The notes below the pieces were generated by a model. It ran no database searches. It saw nothing but the letters and a program-made list of their open reading frames with translations, and was not told the origin of the DNA. Below are positions 1-4,775 of a stretch of 6,363 nucleotides of DNA, piece after piece; the first letter of the stretch is position 1; every line of letters starts with the position of its first letter. The stretch covers positions 1 through 6,363 of the forward strand of contig DATAAF010000095.1 in the NCBI GenBank assembly GCA_036260255.1. Direction: 5' to 3'. The DNA comes from DASZJY01 sp036260255 (GTDB lineage: Bacteria > Actinomycetota > Acidimicrobiia > Acidimicrobiales > AC-14). The translations under genes were made by a program, and so were the position numbers.

Positions 1-338
1 GCCGAGTGCAGAGCCTGGAGGTGCATGGGGTTGGCCGAGACGGCTCCCACGTCCGCTCCCCGGTCGAGCAGCACGCGGACCGCCGCCGGGTGGCCGAAGA
101 ACGAGGCGAGCTGGAGGGGGGTGAAGCCGTCGGCGGCGGAGGCGTGGGCGAGCTCGGGCTGGTCGACCGGTTGGCCGTGATCCTCGACGACGTCGAGCCG
201 GTTCCGGTAGCGGGTGTAGAGAAGGGCCGACACGCCGGTGGTGTCGCGGGCGCTCGCGAGCGCGGGGTCGTTCAGCACGAGGTCCCGGACGTCCTCGACC
301 TGGCCCGCGTCGATGGCGGAGAACAGCGCTTCGGGCAT
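1..338 (-). CDS. Ankyrin-repeat protein, N-terminal part (runs off the left edge)
   Basis: The reverse strand is open from an ATG at 338-336 to the window edge (112 codons seen, no stop). It starts MPEALFSAIDAGQVEDVRDL and contains a clear ankyrin repeat: DGFTPLQLASFFGHPAAVRV, then LLDRGADVGAVSANP and a further LHSA that would begin the next repeat. The first segment (residues about 3-40) is a degenerate first repeat. Ankyrin repeats mediate protein-protein binding; no catalytic domain is visible, so the partner and role are unknown. The start is supported by an AGGTGG Shine-Dalgarno-like run at 345-340 just ahead of the ATG. Compared with actinobacterial ankyrin proteins I know with the same N-terminus, the stretch between RNRLDVV and the DGFTPL repeat looks about one repeat shorter. 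It is divergent from the MarR gene and probably shares its operator. The family call is confident; the full length cannot be judged here. Confidence 0.85.
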   Translation of the reverse strand, partial: MPEALFSAIDAGQVEDVRDLVLNDPALASARDTTGVSALLYTRYRNRLDVVEDHGQPVDQPELAHASAADGFTPLQLASFFGHPAAVRVLLDRGADVGAVSANPMHLQALHS

Positions 339-339
339 A

Positions 340-345
340 CCACCT
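340..345 (-). promoter_or_regulatory. Ribosome binding site of the ankyrin gene
   Basis: Read on the reverse strand, AGGTGG followed by T and ATG gives CAGGTGGTATG. The AGG core lies five bases from the start codon, which supports the ATG at 338-336. Confidence 0.55.
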
Positions 346-360
346 GAGTGACTAGGTCGG

Positions 361-375
361 TAGGTAGGCTACCTA
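361..375. promoter_or_regulatory. Perfect inverted repeat, probable MarR operator with divergent -10 elements
   Basis: TAGGTAG G CTACCTA is a perfect 7-bp inverted repeat around one central base, lying in the 41-bp gap between the divergent ankyrin and MarR genes. It ends four bases before the MarR ATG. MarR dimers typically bind such 15-20 bp palindromes between their own gene and a divergent target, so autoregulation and control of the ankyrin gene are inferred. The centre also reads as a TANNNT -10 element on both strands: TAGGCT at 365-370 forward and TAGCCT at 371-366 reverse. No good -35 is visible for either. The forward -10 would place the transcription start within about 0-3 nt of the MarR ATG. 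Confidence 0.7.
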
Positions 376-379
376 TCTT

Positions 380-838
380 ATGGCCGGTCCCCCCGACCAG
401 GCAAGGGTCGAGGCGGTCGCCGATCGCCTGCACTCGGCCGCCGTCCACCTCCTCCGGCGGGTCCGCCGGGAGGACGAGGGGAGCGGTCTGAGCCCGGCGC
501 GCCTCTCGGCCCTGTCGGTGCTGGTCTTCGCCGGTCCCTCGACGGTCGGGCAGCTGGCCGCCGCCGAGCAGGTGCGATCGCCGACGATGACCAGGTTGGT
601 CCAGGAGCTCGAGGGGGACGGCCTCGTGCGCCGGACGGCGTCCCCGGCCGACGGCCGGGTCGTGGAGGTGCGGGCGACGCCCAAGGGCCGCCGCGTCCTG
701 CTGGCTGCCCGCCGCCGTCGTGTCGCCGCGTTGGGCGCGCTGCTGGCCGACCTGCGACAGGAGGAGCTGACGGCGCTGGGCGACGCCGTCTCGATCCTGG
801 AGCGCCTGCTCGGCGGTCACCCAGCGCGAGGTTCTTGA
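380..838 (+). CDS. MarR-family transcriptional regulator
   Basis: A 152-residue protein of normal MarR length. An N-terminal dimerisation helix (about 6-31) is followed by a winged helix-turn-helix (about 38-102). The recognition-helix region is VRSPTMTRLVQELEGDGLVR (65-84), and the wing carries the family's DGR signature at 91-93 (SPADGRVVEVRATPKG). C-terminal helices (about 104-146) complete the dimer domain. MarR proteins are dimeric repressors, often released by small phenolic ligands or oxidation; the ligand cannot be read from sequence. There is no Shine-Dalgarno ahead of the ATG and a -10-like TAGGCT ends 9 bp upstream, so the transcript is probably leaderless. Its TGA (836-838) lies inside the -35 hexamer of the recA promoter. 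The likely target is the divergent ankyrin gene plus itself (inference from the palindrome between them). Confidence 0.92.
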   Translation: MAGPPDQARVEAVADRLHSAAVHLLRRVRREDEGSGLSPARLSALSVLVFAGPSTVGQLAAAEQVRSPTMTRLVQELEGDGLVRRTASPADGRVVEVRATPKGRRVLLAARRRRVAALGALLADLRQEELTALGDAVSILERLLGGHPARGS

Positions 839-863
839 CCGAACTGACGTTCGGAACTACGCT
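835..863 (+). promoter_or_regulatory. recA promoter (-35 TTGACC, 17-bp spacer, -10 TACGCT)
   Basis: TTGACC at 835-840 and TACGCT at 858-863 are separated by exactly 17 bp and match the housekeeping sigma-70-type pattern (TTGACA / TANNNT). The predicted transcription start is near 870, leaving a leader of about 90 nt before the recA GTG. The -35 overlaps the stop codon of the MarR gene, so recA is independently transcribed. A LexA box fills the spacer. Confidence 0.75.
839..854. promoter_or_regulatory. SOS box (LexA operator) of recA
   Basis: CCGAAC TGAC GTTCGG is a perfect palindrome with 6-bp arms, matching the Gram-positive/actinobacterial LexA box core GAAC-N4-GTTC. It starts in the last two bases of the -35 and lies in the spacer, so bound LexA would block RNA polymerase. 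Upon DNA damage, RecA filaments trigger LexA self-cleavage and the gene is induced. Position, symmetry and gene context make this a confident call. Confidence 0.92.
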
Positions 864-925
864 CGTGAAAGTACACCGACGTCATCGTCACACCCCCTCC
901 GTAGGGTGAGGACCGTCAGAGCAGT

Positions 926-940
926 GGCCGCCCAGCGGCC
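926..940 (+). other. Small hairpin in the recA leader
   Basis: GGCCGC CCA GCGGCC can form a 6-bp all-GC stem with a 3-nt loop just upstream of the recA ribosome binding site (AAGGGA, 948-953). It has no U-tract and does not cover the binding site. It may affect leader folding or mRNA stability, but short GC stems are common at this base composition. Confidence 0.3.
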
Positions 941-960
941 GGCACGGAAGGGATCCAGCG

Positions 961-3312
961 GTGGAACGAGACAAGGCCCTCGAGATGGCGGTGAGCCAGA
1001 TCGAGAAGCAGTTCGGCAAGGGATCGGTCATGCGGATGGGGGAGGCGGGCCACATGGACGTGGAGGCCGTCTCCACCGGTGCCCTCGCCCTCGACCTCGC
1101 CCTCGGGATCGGCGGTCTCCCGCGCGGCCGCATCGTGGAGGTCTTCGGCCCGGAGTCGTCGGGGAAGTCCACTCTGGCCATGCACGTGGTGGCCGAGGCC
1201 CAGCGCAACGGCGGCATCTGCGCCTACATCGACGCCGAGCACGCCCTCGACCCCGTCTACGCCAAGGCCATCGGGGTCAACGTCGACGAGCTCCTGATCT
1301 CCCAGCCCGACACCGGCGAGCAGGCCCTCGAGATCGCCGACATGCTCGTGCGCTCGGGCGCCCTCGACGTCGTCGTCATCGACTCGGTCGCCGCCCTCAC
1401 CCCCCGGGCCGAGATCGAGGGCGAGATGGGCGACAGCCACGTGGGCCTGCAGGCCCGTCTCATGTCCCAGGCCCTGCGCAAGCTGGCCGGCACCCTCAAC
1501 AAGACCCACACCATCGCCGTCTTCATCAACCAGCTGCGGGAGAAGATCGGGGTCATGTACGGGTCGCCTGAGACCACCCCCGGCGGGCGGGCGCTCAAGT
1601 TCTACTCGTCGGTCCGCCTCGACATCCGCCGCATCGAGTCGATAAAGGACGGCGTCGAGGTGGTCGGCAACCGCACGCGCGTCAAGGTCGTGAAGAACAA
1701 GTGCCTGGCCGCCGGCACCACCGTCTTCGACCCCACCACCGGCGTCACCCACCGCATCGAGGACATGGTCGAGGGCGGCGAGGGCTCGTCGGTCGTGGCC
1801 GTCGACAAGCTCGGCAAGCTCCACACCCGCCCGGTCACCGCCCGGTTCGACCAGGGCGAGCGGGAGGTCGTCGGCCTCCACTTCCCGGACGGCACCGCCC
1901 TGTGGGCCACGCCCGACCATCGGGTGCTCACCGACCGCGGGTGGCGGGAGGCGGGTGAGCTCCGACCGGGTGACAGCGTGGCCCGTCCCCGGCGCGTCGG
2001 GGGGTTCGGCGACGACGAGCCGGTGCCGCCCGATCACGCCCGCCTGCTCGGCTACCTCATCGGCGACGGCTATGTCGGCGGGAAGACGCCGTGCTTCTTC
2101 ATCAACGCCGAGGAGACACTCCAGCAGGACGCCGCCGCCATCGCCTCGACCCTGGGCTGCGATGCCCATCCCGACGGCATCGAGACCAGCTTCTCCCACC
2201 CCAACGGCGAGAAGAACGGGGTCCTTGCCCTCGCCCGATGGGCCGGCATCTGGGGCCACCTGGCACGCCAGAAGCGGATCCCGGCCCCGTTCTTCGCTCC
2301 CGACGTGTCCGCCGACGTCGTCGCCAACCTGCTCTTCGGGCTCTGGGAGTCCGACGGCTGGGTGAGCCGCGAGCAGGCCGGCGGCATCAGCTGCGGGTTC
2401 TGCATGACCTCCGAGCAGCTCGCCCGGCAGGTCCACTGGCTCCTCCTGCGCTGGGGAATCGGCAGCTCGCTCCAGGTCCGCGCCCCCCGGTCCCAGCGGC
2501 CCAGCCTGGTCAAGGGGCGCCGGGTCCAGGGCAAGCTCCCGTGCTGGGTGGTTCGGGTGGTCGGCATCGACAACGTCCGCCGGTTCGCCGACGCCCTGCC
2601 CACGTGGGGCCCGCGGGGCCAGGTCCTGGTGGCCGAGCTCGGACGTCCCGAGCTGCGGAGCCACCGAGGGTCGCAGCGCGGGTACCTGCCCGCCACCCAG
2701 ACCGAGCCGGTGCTGGCGTACCTGCGGGGGGCGGGGGTCACGCCCGCGCTGGCCGCCCGGTCGATCGGGGAGGGCTCCGGTGACCCTGTCGGCGGGCTCA
2801 AGCAGGTGCTCGGGAGCCGCCGCATCCGTCGCGACCGCCTCGAGAAGCTGGCCGAGGCGGTCGACAGCGAGTTCCTCTACCAGGCGCTCGACGAAGACGT
2901 CTGGTACGACCGGGTCAAGGCGGTCAGCCCGCCCGAGTGGCGGCGGGTGTACGACCTCGAGGTCGACGAGCTGCACACGTTCGTGGCCAACGACATCGTC
3001 GTCCACAACTGCAGCGCCCCTTTCCGCCAAGCGGAGTTCGACATCATGTACGGCAAGGGGATCAGCCGGGAGGGGTCGCTGCTCGACGTGGGCGTCGACC
3101 TCGGCCTGGTGAAGAAGTCGGGGGCTTGGTACACCTACGAGGGCGAGCAGCTCGGCCAGGGCCGGGAGAACGCCAAGGCGTTCCTCACCGAGAACCCCGA
3201 GATCATGGTCGAGGTGTCCGAGCGCATCCGCCAGGCCGTCGGCATCGGCGACAAGGCCGACGCCGGCGAGCGGGTCGGCGACCCCGACGACCAGCCCATC
3301 ACCCTCGACTGA
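961..3312 (+). CDS. recA: RecA recombinase precursor containing an in-frame intein
   Basis: A 783-codon frame encoding RecA split by an intein. N-extein is residues 1-247, intein 248-683, C-extein 684-783; splicing gives a 347-residue RecA, normal for the family. RecA forms ATP-dependent filaments on ssDNA, drives strand exchange and activates LexA cleavage. Visible motifs are Walker A GPESSGKST (63-71), Walker B DVVVIDS (136-142), the NQLREKIGVMYG segment leading into DNA-binding loop L2 (190-201) and L2 itself (about 202-217). The C-extein starts CSAPFRQAEFDIMYGKGISR and ends in an acidic tail. The GTG start is supported by GGAAGGGA at 946-953 and alignment to other RecA N-termini (KALEMAVSQIEKQFGKGSVM). 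It is SOS-regulated by the LexA box upstream and followed by a strong hairpin. No frameshift is seen. recX, often the next gene in actinobacteria, is not adjacent. Confidence 0.97.
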   Translation: MERDKALEMAVSQIEKQFGKGSVMRMGEAGHMDVEAVSTGALALDLALGIGGLPRGRIVEVFGPESSGKSTLAMHVVAEAQRNGGICAYIDAEHALDPVYAKAIGVNVDELLISQPDTGEQALEIADMLVRSGALDVVVIDSVAALTPRAEIEGEMGDSHVGLQARLMSQALRKLAGTLNKTHTIAVFINQLREKIGVMYGSPETTPGGRALKFYSSVRLDIRRIESIKDGVEVVGNRTRVKVVKNKCLAAGTTVFDPTTGVTHRIEDMVEGGEGSSVVAVDKLGKLHTRPVTARFDQGEREVVGLHFPDGTALWATPDHRVLTDRGWREAGELRPGDSVARPRRVGGFGDDEPVPPDHARLLGYLIGDGYVGGKTPCFFINAEETLQQDAAAIASTLGCDAHPDGIETSFSHPNGEKNGVLALARWAGIWGHLARQKRIPAPFFAPDVSADVVANLLFGLWESDGWVSREQAGGISCGFCMTSEQLARQVHWLLLRWGIGSSLQVRAPRSQRPSLVKGRRVQGKLPCWVVRVVGIDNVRRFADALPTWGPRGQVLVAELGRPELRSHRGSQRGYLPATQTEPVLAYLRGAGVTPALAARSIGEGSGDPVGGLKQVLGSRRIRRDRLEKLAEAVDSEFLYQALDEDVWYDRVKAVSPPEWRRVYDLEVDELHTFVANDIVVHNCSAPFRQAEFDIMYGKGISREGSLLDVGVDLGLVKKSGAWYTYEGEQLGQGRENAKAFLTENPEIMVEVSERIRQAVGIGDKADAGERVGDPDDQPITLD
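1702..3009 (+). mobile_element. RecA intein with LAGLIDADG homing endonuclease (M. tuberculosis RecA intein type)
   Basis: A 436-residue intein (precursor 248-683) between VVKNK and CSAPF, the same site as the 440-residue M. tuberculosis RecA intein (PI-MtuI). Intein-numbered features: Cys1 starts block A (CLAAGTTVFD); block B is WATPDH with His73; block C is LLGYLIGDG with Asp122; block E is LLFGLWESDGW with Asp218, matching PI-MtuI Asp222; block F is VYDLEVDELHT with Asp418 and His425 (Mtu Asp422, His429); block G is VVHN ending His435-Asn436, with Cys as the +1 extein residue. All splicing residues and both metal-binding aspartates are present, so protein splicing and endonuclease activity are both plausible. 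Similarity to the Mtu intein, recalled from memory, runs along its whole length. Base composition resembles the flanking exteins, suggesting a long-resident or same-composition source. Confidence 0.96.
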
Positions 3313-3327
3313 CTGACCGCCGCGCGT

Positions 3328-3357
3328 GGGGCGGGCCGCCCGACCGCGGCCCGCTCC
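3328..3357 (+). terminator. Probable terminator hairpin after recA
   Basis: Bases 3328-3339 pair with 3346-3357 in a 12-bp stem (one G-U) around a 6-nt loop CCGACC, beginning 16 bp after the recA stop. There is no U-tract, but actinobacterial intrinsic terminators often lack one. It would separate recA from the downstream operon. Confidence 0.65.
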
Positions 3358-3363
3358 GACCGG

Positions 3364-3390
3364 GGTTCGGATCGCCCCTCCGCGGGGTAT
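3364..3390 (+). promoter_or_regulatory. SigB/SigF-like stress promoter before the Asp23 operon
   Basis: GGTTC (3364-3368), 16 bp, then GGGTAT (3385-3390). This closely matches the SigB/SigF-family consensus GTTT-N14-17-GGGTAT, with one mismatch in the -35. The predicted start is near 3397, about 40 nt before the operon's first ATG. It lies after the recA hairpin and before the first strong ribosome binding site, where an operon promoter is expected. Control by a general-stress sigma factor fits an envelope-stress operon. The call rests on sequence pattern alone. Confidence 0.5.
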
Positions 3391-3424
3391 GGCTCGCGCG
3401 CCCGCAGCGATCCCCCAGCCCGCC

Positions 3425-3431
3425 GAGGAGG
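3425..3431 (+). promoter_or_regulatory. Strong ribosome binding site fixing the first Asp23 start
   Basis: GAGGAGG, five bases ahead of the ATG at 3437. It is the strongest Shine-Dalgarno in the operon and sets the start, against in-frame starts at 3326 and 3389 that lie in the terminator or promoter region. Confidence 0.85.
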
Positions 3432-3436
3432 TCGTC

Positions 3437-3871
3437 ATGGCCCAGACCACCACGCCGCTCACCGGCACCTCCCCCGCGCCCACCGGCGACCTGGTCACGC
3501 CCCAGGGAAAGACAACCATCGCCGACTCCGTCGTCGCCAAGATCGCCGGGATGGCGGCCCGAGAGGTCGCCGGCGTCCACCAGATGGGGACGGGGGCGGC
3601 CCGGGCCTTCGGCGCCCTCAAGGAGAAGCTGCCGGTCGGGTCGAGCGAGCCCAGCGTCACCCAGGGCGTTGCCGTGGAGGTCGGGGAGCGCCAGGCCGCC
3701 GTCGACCTCGACCTGGTCTGCGAGTACGGCGTCTCGATCGTCGACGTGGCCCAGGCCGTGCGCCGGAACGTCATCCAGCGGCTCGAGAGCATGACCGGGC
3801 TGGAGGTCACCGAGGTCAACGTCACCGTCGACGACATCTGGATGGGAGAAGACGAGCAGGAGCGCCCCTGA
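3437..3871 (+). CDS. Asp23/Gls24 family envelope stress response protein (first of three)
   Basis: A 144-residue soluble protein with a flexible Thr/Pro-rich N-terminus (1-22) followed by an Asp23/Gls24 (DUF322) domain at about 23-136. Landmarks are the helix TTIADSVVAKIAGMAAREVA (26-45) followed by GVHQM, the strand region VAVEVGERQAAVDLDLVCEY (78-97), GVSIVDVAQAVRRNVIQRLE (98-117) and the closing TGLEVTEVNVTVDDI (120-134). This order is typical of the family. In Staphylococcus aureus, Asp23 is an abundant membrane-associated protein held by AmaP and linked to cell-envelope homeostasis. A strong GAGGAGG site decides the start. It is the first gene of the operon and the only one of the three Asp23-type genes with a strong ribosome binding site, so it is probably the most highly made. 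There is no signal peptide or TM segment. Confidence 0.9.
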   Translation: MAQTTTPLTGTSPAPTGDLVTPQGKTTIADSVVAKIAGMAAREVAGVHQMGTGAARAFGALKEKLPVGSSEPSVTQGVAVEVGERQAAVDLDLVCEYGVSIVDVAQAVRRNVIQRLESMTGLEVTEVNVTVDDIWMGEDEQERP

Positions 3872-3893
3872 CCCGTCGGCGCCCGGCTCGCCG

Positions 3894-4196
3894 GTGACCG
3901 CGGCCGGCGTCGACGTCGACGCCGTGGCCGAGGCCGTCACCACCCTGTCGGTCGTGAGCGGCCTCTCCTCGGGCCGGGTGCCCGAGGTGGCGACCTACCT
4001 GCCCAACCGCCGGGTCGCCGGGGTCCGTGTCACCGACACCGAGGTGGAGCTCCATGTGAAGGCCCGGTGGGGCCGGGCGCTGCCGGAGGTCGCCCAGCTC
4101 GTGCGCGCCGCAGTGGCGCCGCTGGCCGGCGGCCGGGCGGTGAACGTGCACGTCGACGACGTCGAGCTGCCCGAAGACACGAGGGAGGAACCGTGA
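3894..4196 (+). CDS. Small Asp23-like protein (second of three)
   Basis: A 100-residue soluble protein beginning at GTG 22 bp after the first Asp23 gene. The pattern VVSGLSSGRVPEVATYLPNR (20-39), RVAGVRVTDTEVELHVKARW (40-59), PEVAQLVRAAVAPLAGG (64-80) and VNVHVDDVEL (83-92) follows the helix-strand-strand-helix-strand order of Asp23/Gls24. It is short at the N-terminus and divergent, so it is best called a degenerate Asp23-type domain; annotation pipelines may list it as hypothetical. No convincing Shine-Dalgarno precedes the GTG (the nearest AGGAG is about 31 bp upstream), so translational coupling to the upstream gene is likely. In-frame GTG codons further in would cut into the first helix. 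It may pair with one of the membrane anchors encoded downstream (inference). Confidence 0.72.
   Translation: MTAAGVDVDAVAEAVTTLSVVSGLSSGRVPEVATYLPNRRVAGVRVTDTEVELHVKARWGRALPEVAQLVRAAVAPLAGGRAVNVHVDDVELPEDTREEP
4183..4188 (+). promoter_or_regulatory. Ribosome binding site of the DUF2273 gene
   Basis: GGGAGG lies four bases ahead of the GTG at 4193. It sets this start rather than a long upstream extension in the same frame, which would be an Arg-rich shadow of the preceding gene. Confidence 0.8.
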
Positions 4197-4381
4197 CCCG
4201 AACCCAGATCGTCTGCCTGTTCGCCGGCCTGCTGCTCGGGCTGGCCTTCGCCGCCGGAGGCCTCGGCGGGCTGGTCATGTCCGCCCTGCTCGGCGCCGCC
4301 GGCATCGTGGCGGCCAAGGTCCTCGAGGGCGAGCTCGACCTCACCCAGCTGCTGCCTGAGGACCGCCGGCCGTCGCGGTGA
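4193..4381 (+). CDS. DUF2273 small integral membrane protein
   Basis: A 62-residue protein with a GTG start overlapping the previous stop (GTGA). It is almost entirely hydrophobic: two closely spaced membrane segments, IVCLFAGLLLGLAFAAGGLG (6-25) and GLVMSALLGAAGIVAAKVL (26-44), then a short cytoplasmic tail EGELDLTQLLPEDRR (45-59). Length, glycine-rich TM pair and the acidic D-L-x-x-L-L tail fit the DUF2273 family, which recurs beside Asp23/AmaP genes in Firmicutes and Actinobacteria. The family has no established activity; a role as a membrane partner for Asp23-type proteins is inferred from its constant company. It sits between the second and third Asp23-type genes and overlaps both by four bases, so co-translation is expected. 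Confidence 0.85.
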   Translation: MTRTQIVCLFAGLLLGLAFAAGGLGGLVMSALLGAAGIVAAKVLEGELDLTQLLPEDRRPSR

Positions 4382-4773
4382 CCGACCTCCACACCGCTCC
4401 CACCGTCGACCTGGGCGACCCCTCGGCGCCGGCCGACCCGACCGTGCCCGGCGGGCTCCCCGACCCGGCCGACCGCGGGCTCCTCGACATCGCCCCGGCG
4501 GTGGCGGAGAAGATCGCCCGCCGGGTCGCCGGCGAGGTCGAGGGAGCCGTCGGCCCCGTGCGGGCCGACGCCGACATGGGACCGGGCCGCGCCACCCTCC
4601 GGCTCGAGCTCGGCGTCGAGTACCCCCGACCGGTGGGTGAGGTGGCCGCCGAGGTGCAGCGACGGGTCGCCAGCCGCATCGGGGAGCTCACCGGCCTCAG
4701 CGTCGAGGCGGTGACCGTGACCGTCACCCAGCTCCCGGCGCCCGCCCCCCGGCGGGGCCGGCGGGTGGTCTAG
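4378..4773 (+). CDS. Asp23/Gls24 family protein (third of three)
   Basis: A 131-residue soluble protein, starting at a GTG that overlaps the DUF2273 stop by four bases. A low-complexity Asp/Pro-rich N-terminus (1-33) precedes an Asp23-type domain: LLDIAPAVAEKIARRVAGEV (35-54), strands around ATLRLELGVEYP (72-83), the helix VGEVAAEVQRRVASRIGELT (86-105) and GLSVEAVTVTVTQL (106-119). The tail PAPAPRRGRRVV is short and basic, possibly favouring contact with membrane lipids (inference). The family match is clear despite low similarity to the first Asp23 protein, so these are diverged paralogues rather than a recent duplication. The start has no good Shine-Dalgarno (CTGAGGAC is about 15 bp upstream), consistent with translational coupling. 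Confidence 0.87.
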   Translation: MTDLHTAPTVDLGDPSAPADPTVPGGLPDPADRGLLDIAPAVAEKIARRVAGEVEGAVGPVRADADMGPGRATLRLELGVEYPRPVGEVAAEVQRRVASRIGELTGLSVEAVTVTVTQLPAPAPRRGRRVV

Positions 4774-4775
4774 GC

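Noticed and set aside
6..347. Forward open frame at the left edge
   Set aside because: The opposite strand encodes recognisable ankyrin repeats with a ribosome binding site; the forward translation is a compositional shadow.
272..820. Reverse-strand frames opposite the MarR gene
   Set aside because: The forward frame has a full MarR winged-helix domain; the reverse products are Arg/Pro-rich with no recognisable motif.
3362..3387. GGGG/CCCC/GGGG short pairings downstream of the recA hairpin as a second terminator
   Set aside because: Only 4-bp stems, common at this base composition, and they overlap the better-supported promoter pattern.
3326..3436. Upstream extension of the first Asp23 protein by 37 residues (starts at 3326 or 3389)
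   Set aside because: The extension would cover the recA terminator stem and the putative -10, has low-complexity sequence, and the GAGGAGG site points to the ATG at 3437.
916..3837. A 973-codon reverse-strand open frame covering recA and part of the Asp23 gene
   Set aside because: Long antisense frames are expected in very GC-rich genes with strong third-position bias. The translation is low-complexity and shows no known domain, while the forward frame is unmistakable RecA plus intein.
4067..4192. Upstream extension of the DUF2273 protein
   Set aside because: It lies inside the second Asp23-like gene in another frame and is Arg-rich; GGGAGG at 4183-4188 fixes the GTG at 4193, and DUF2273 proteins are about 60 residues.
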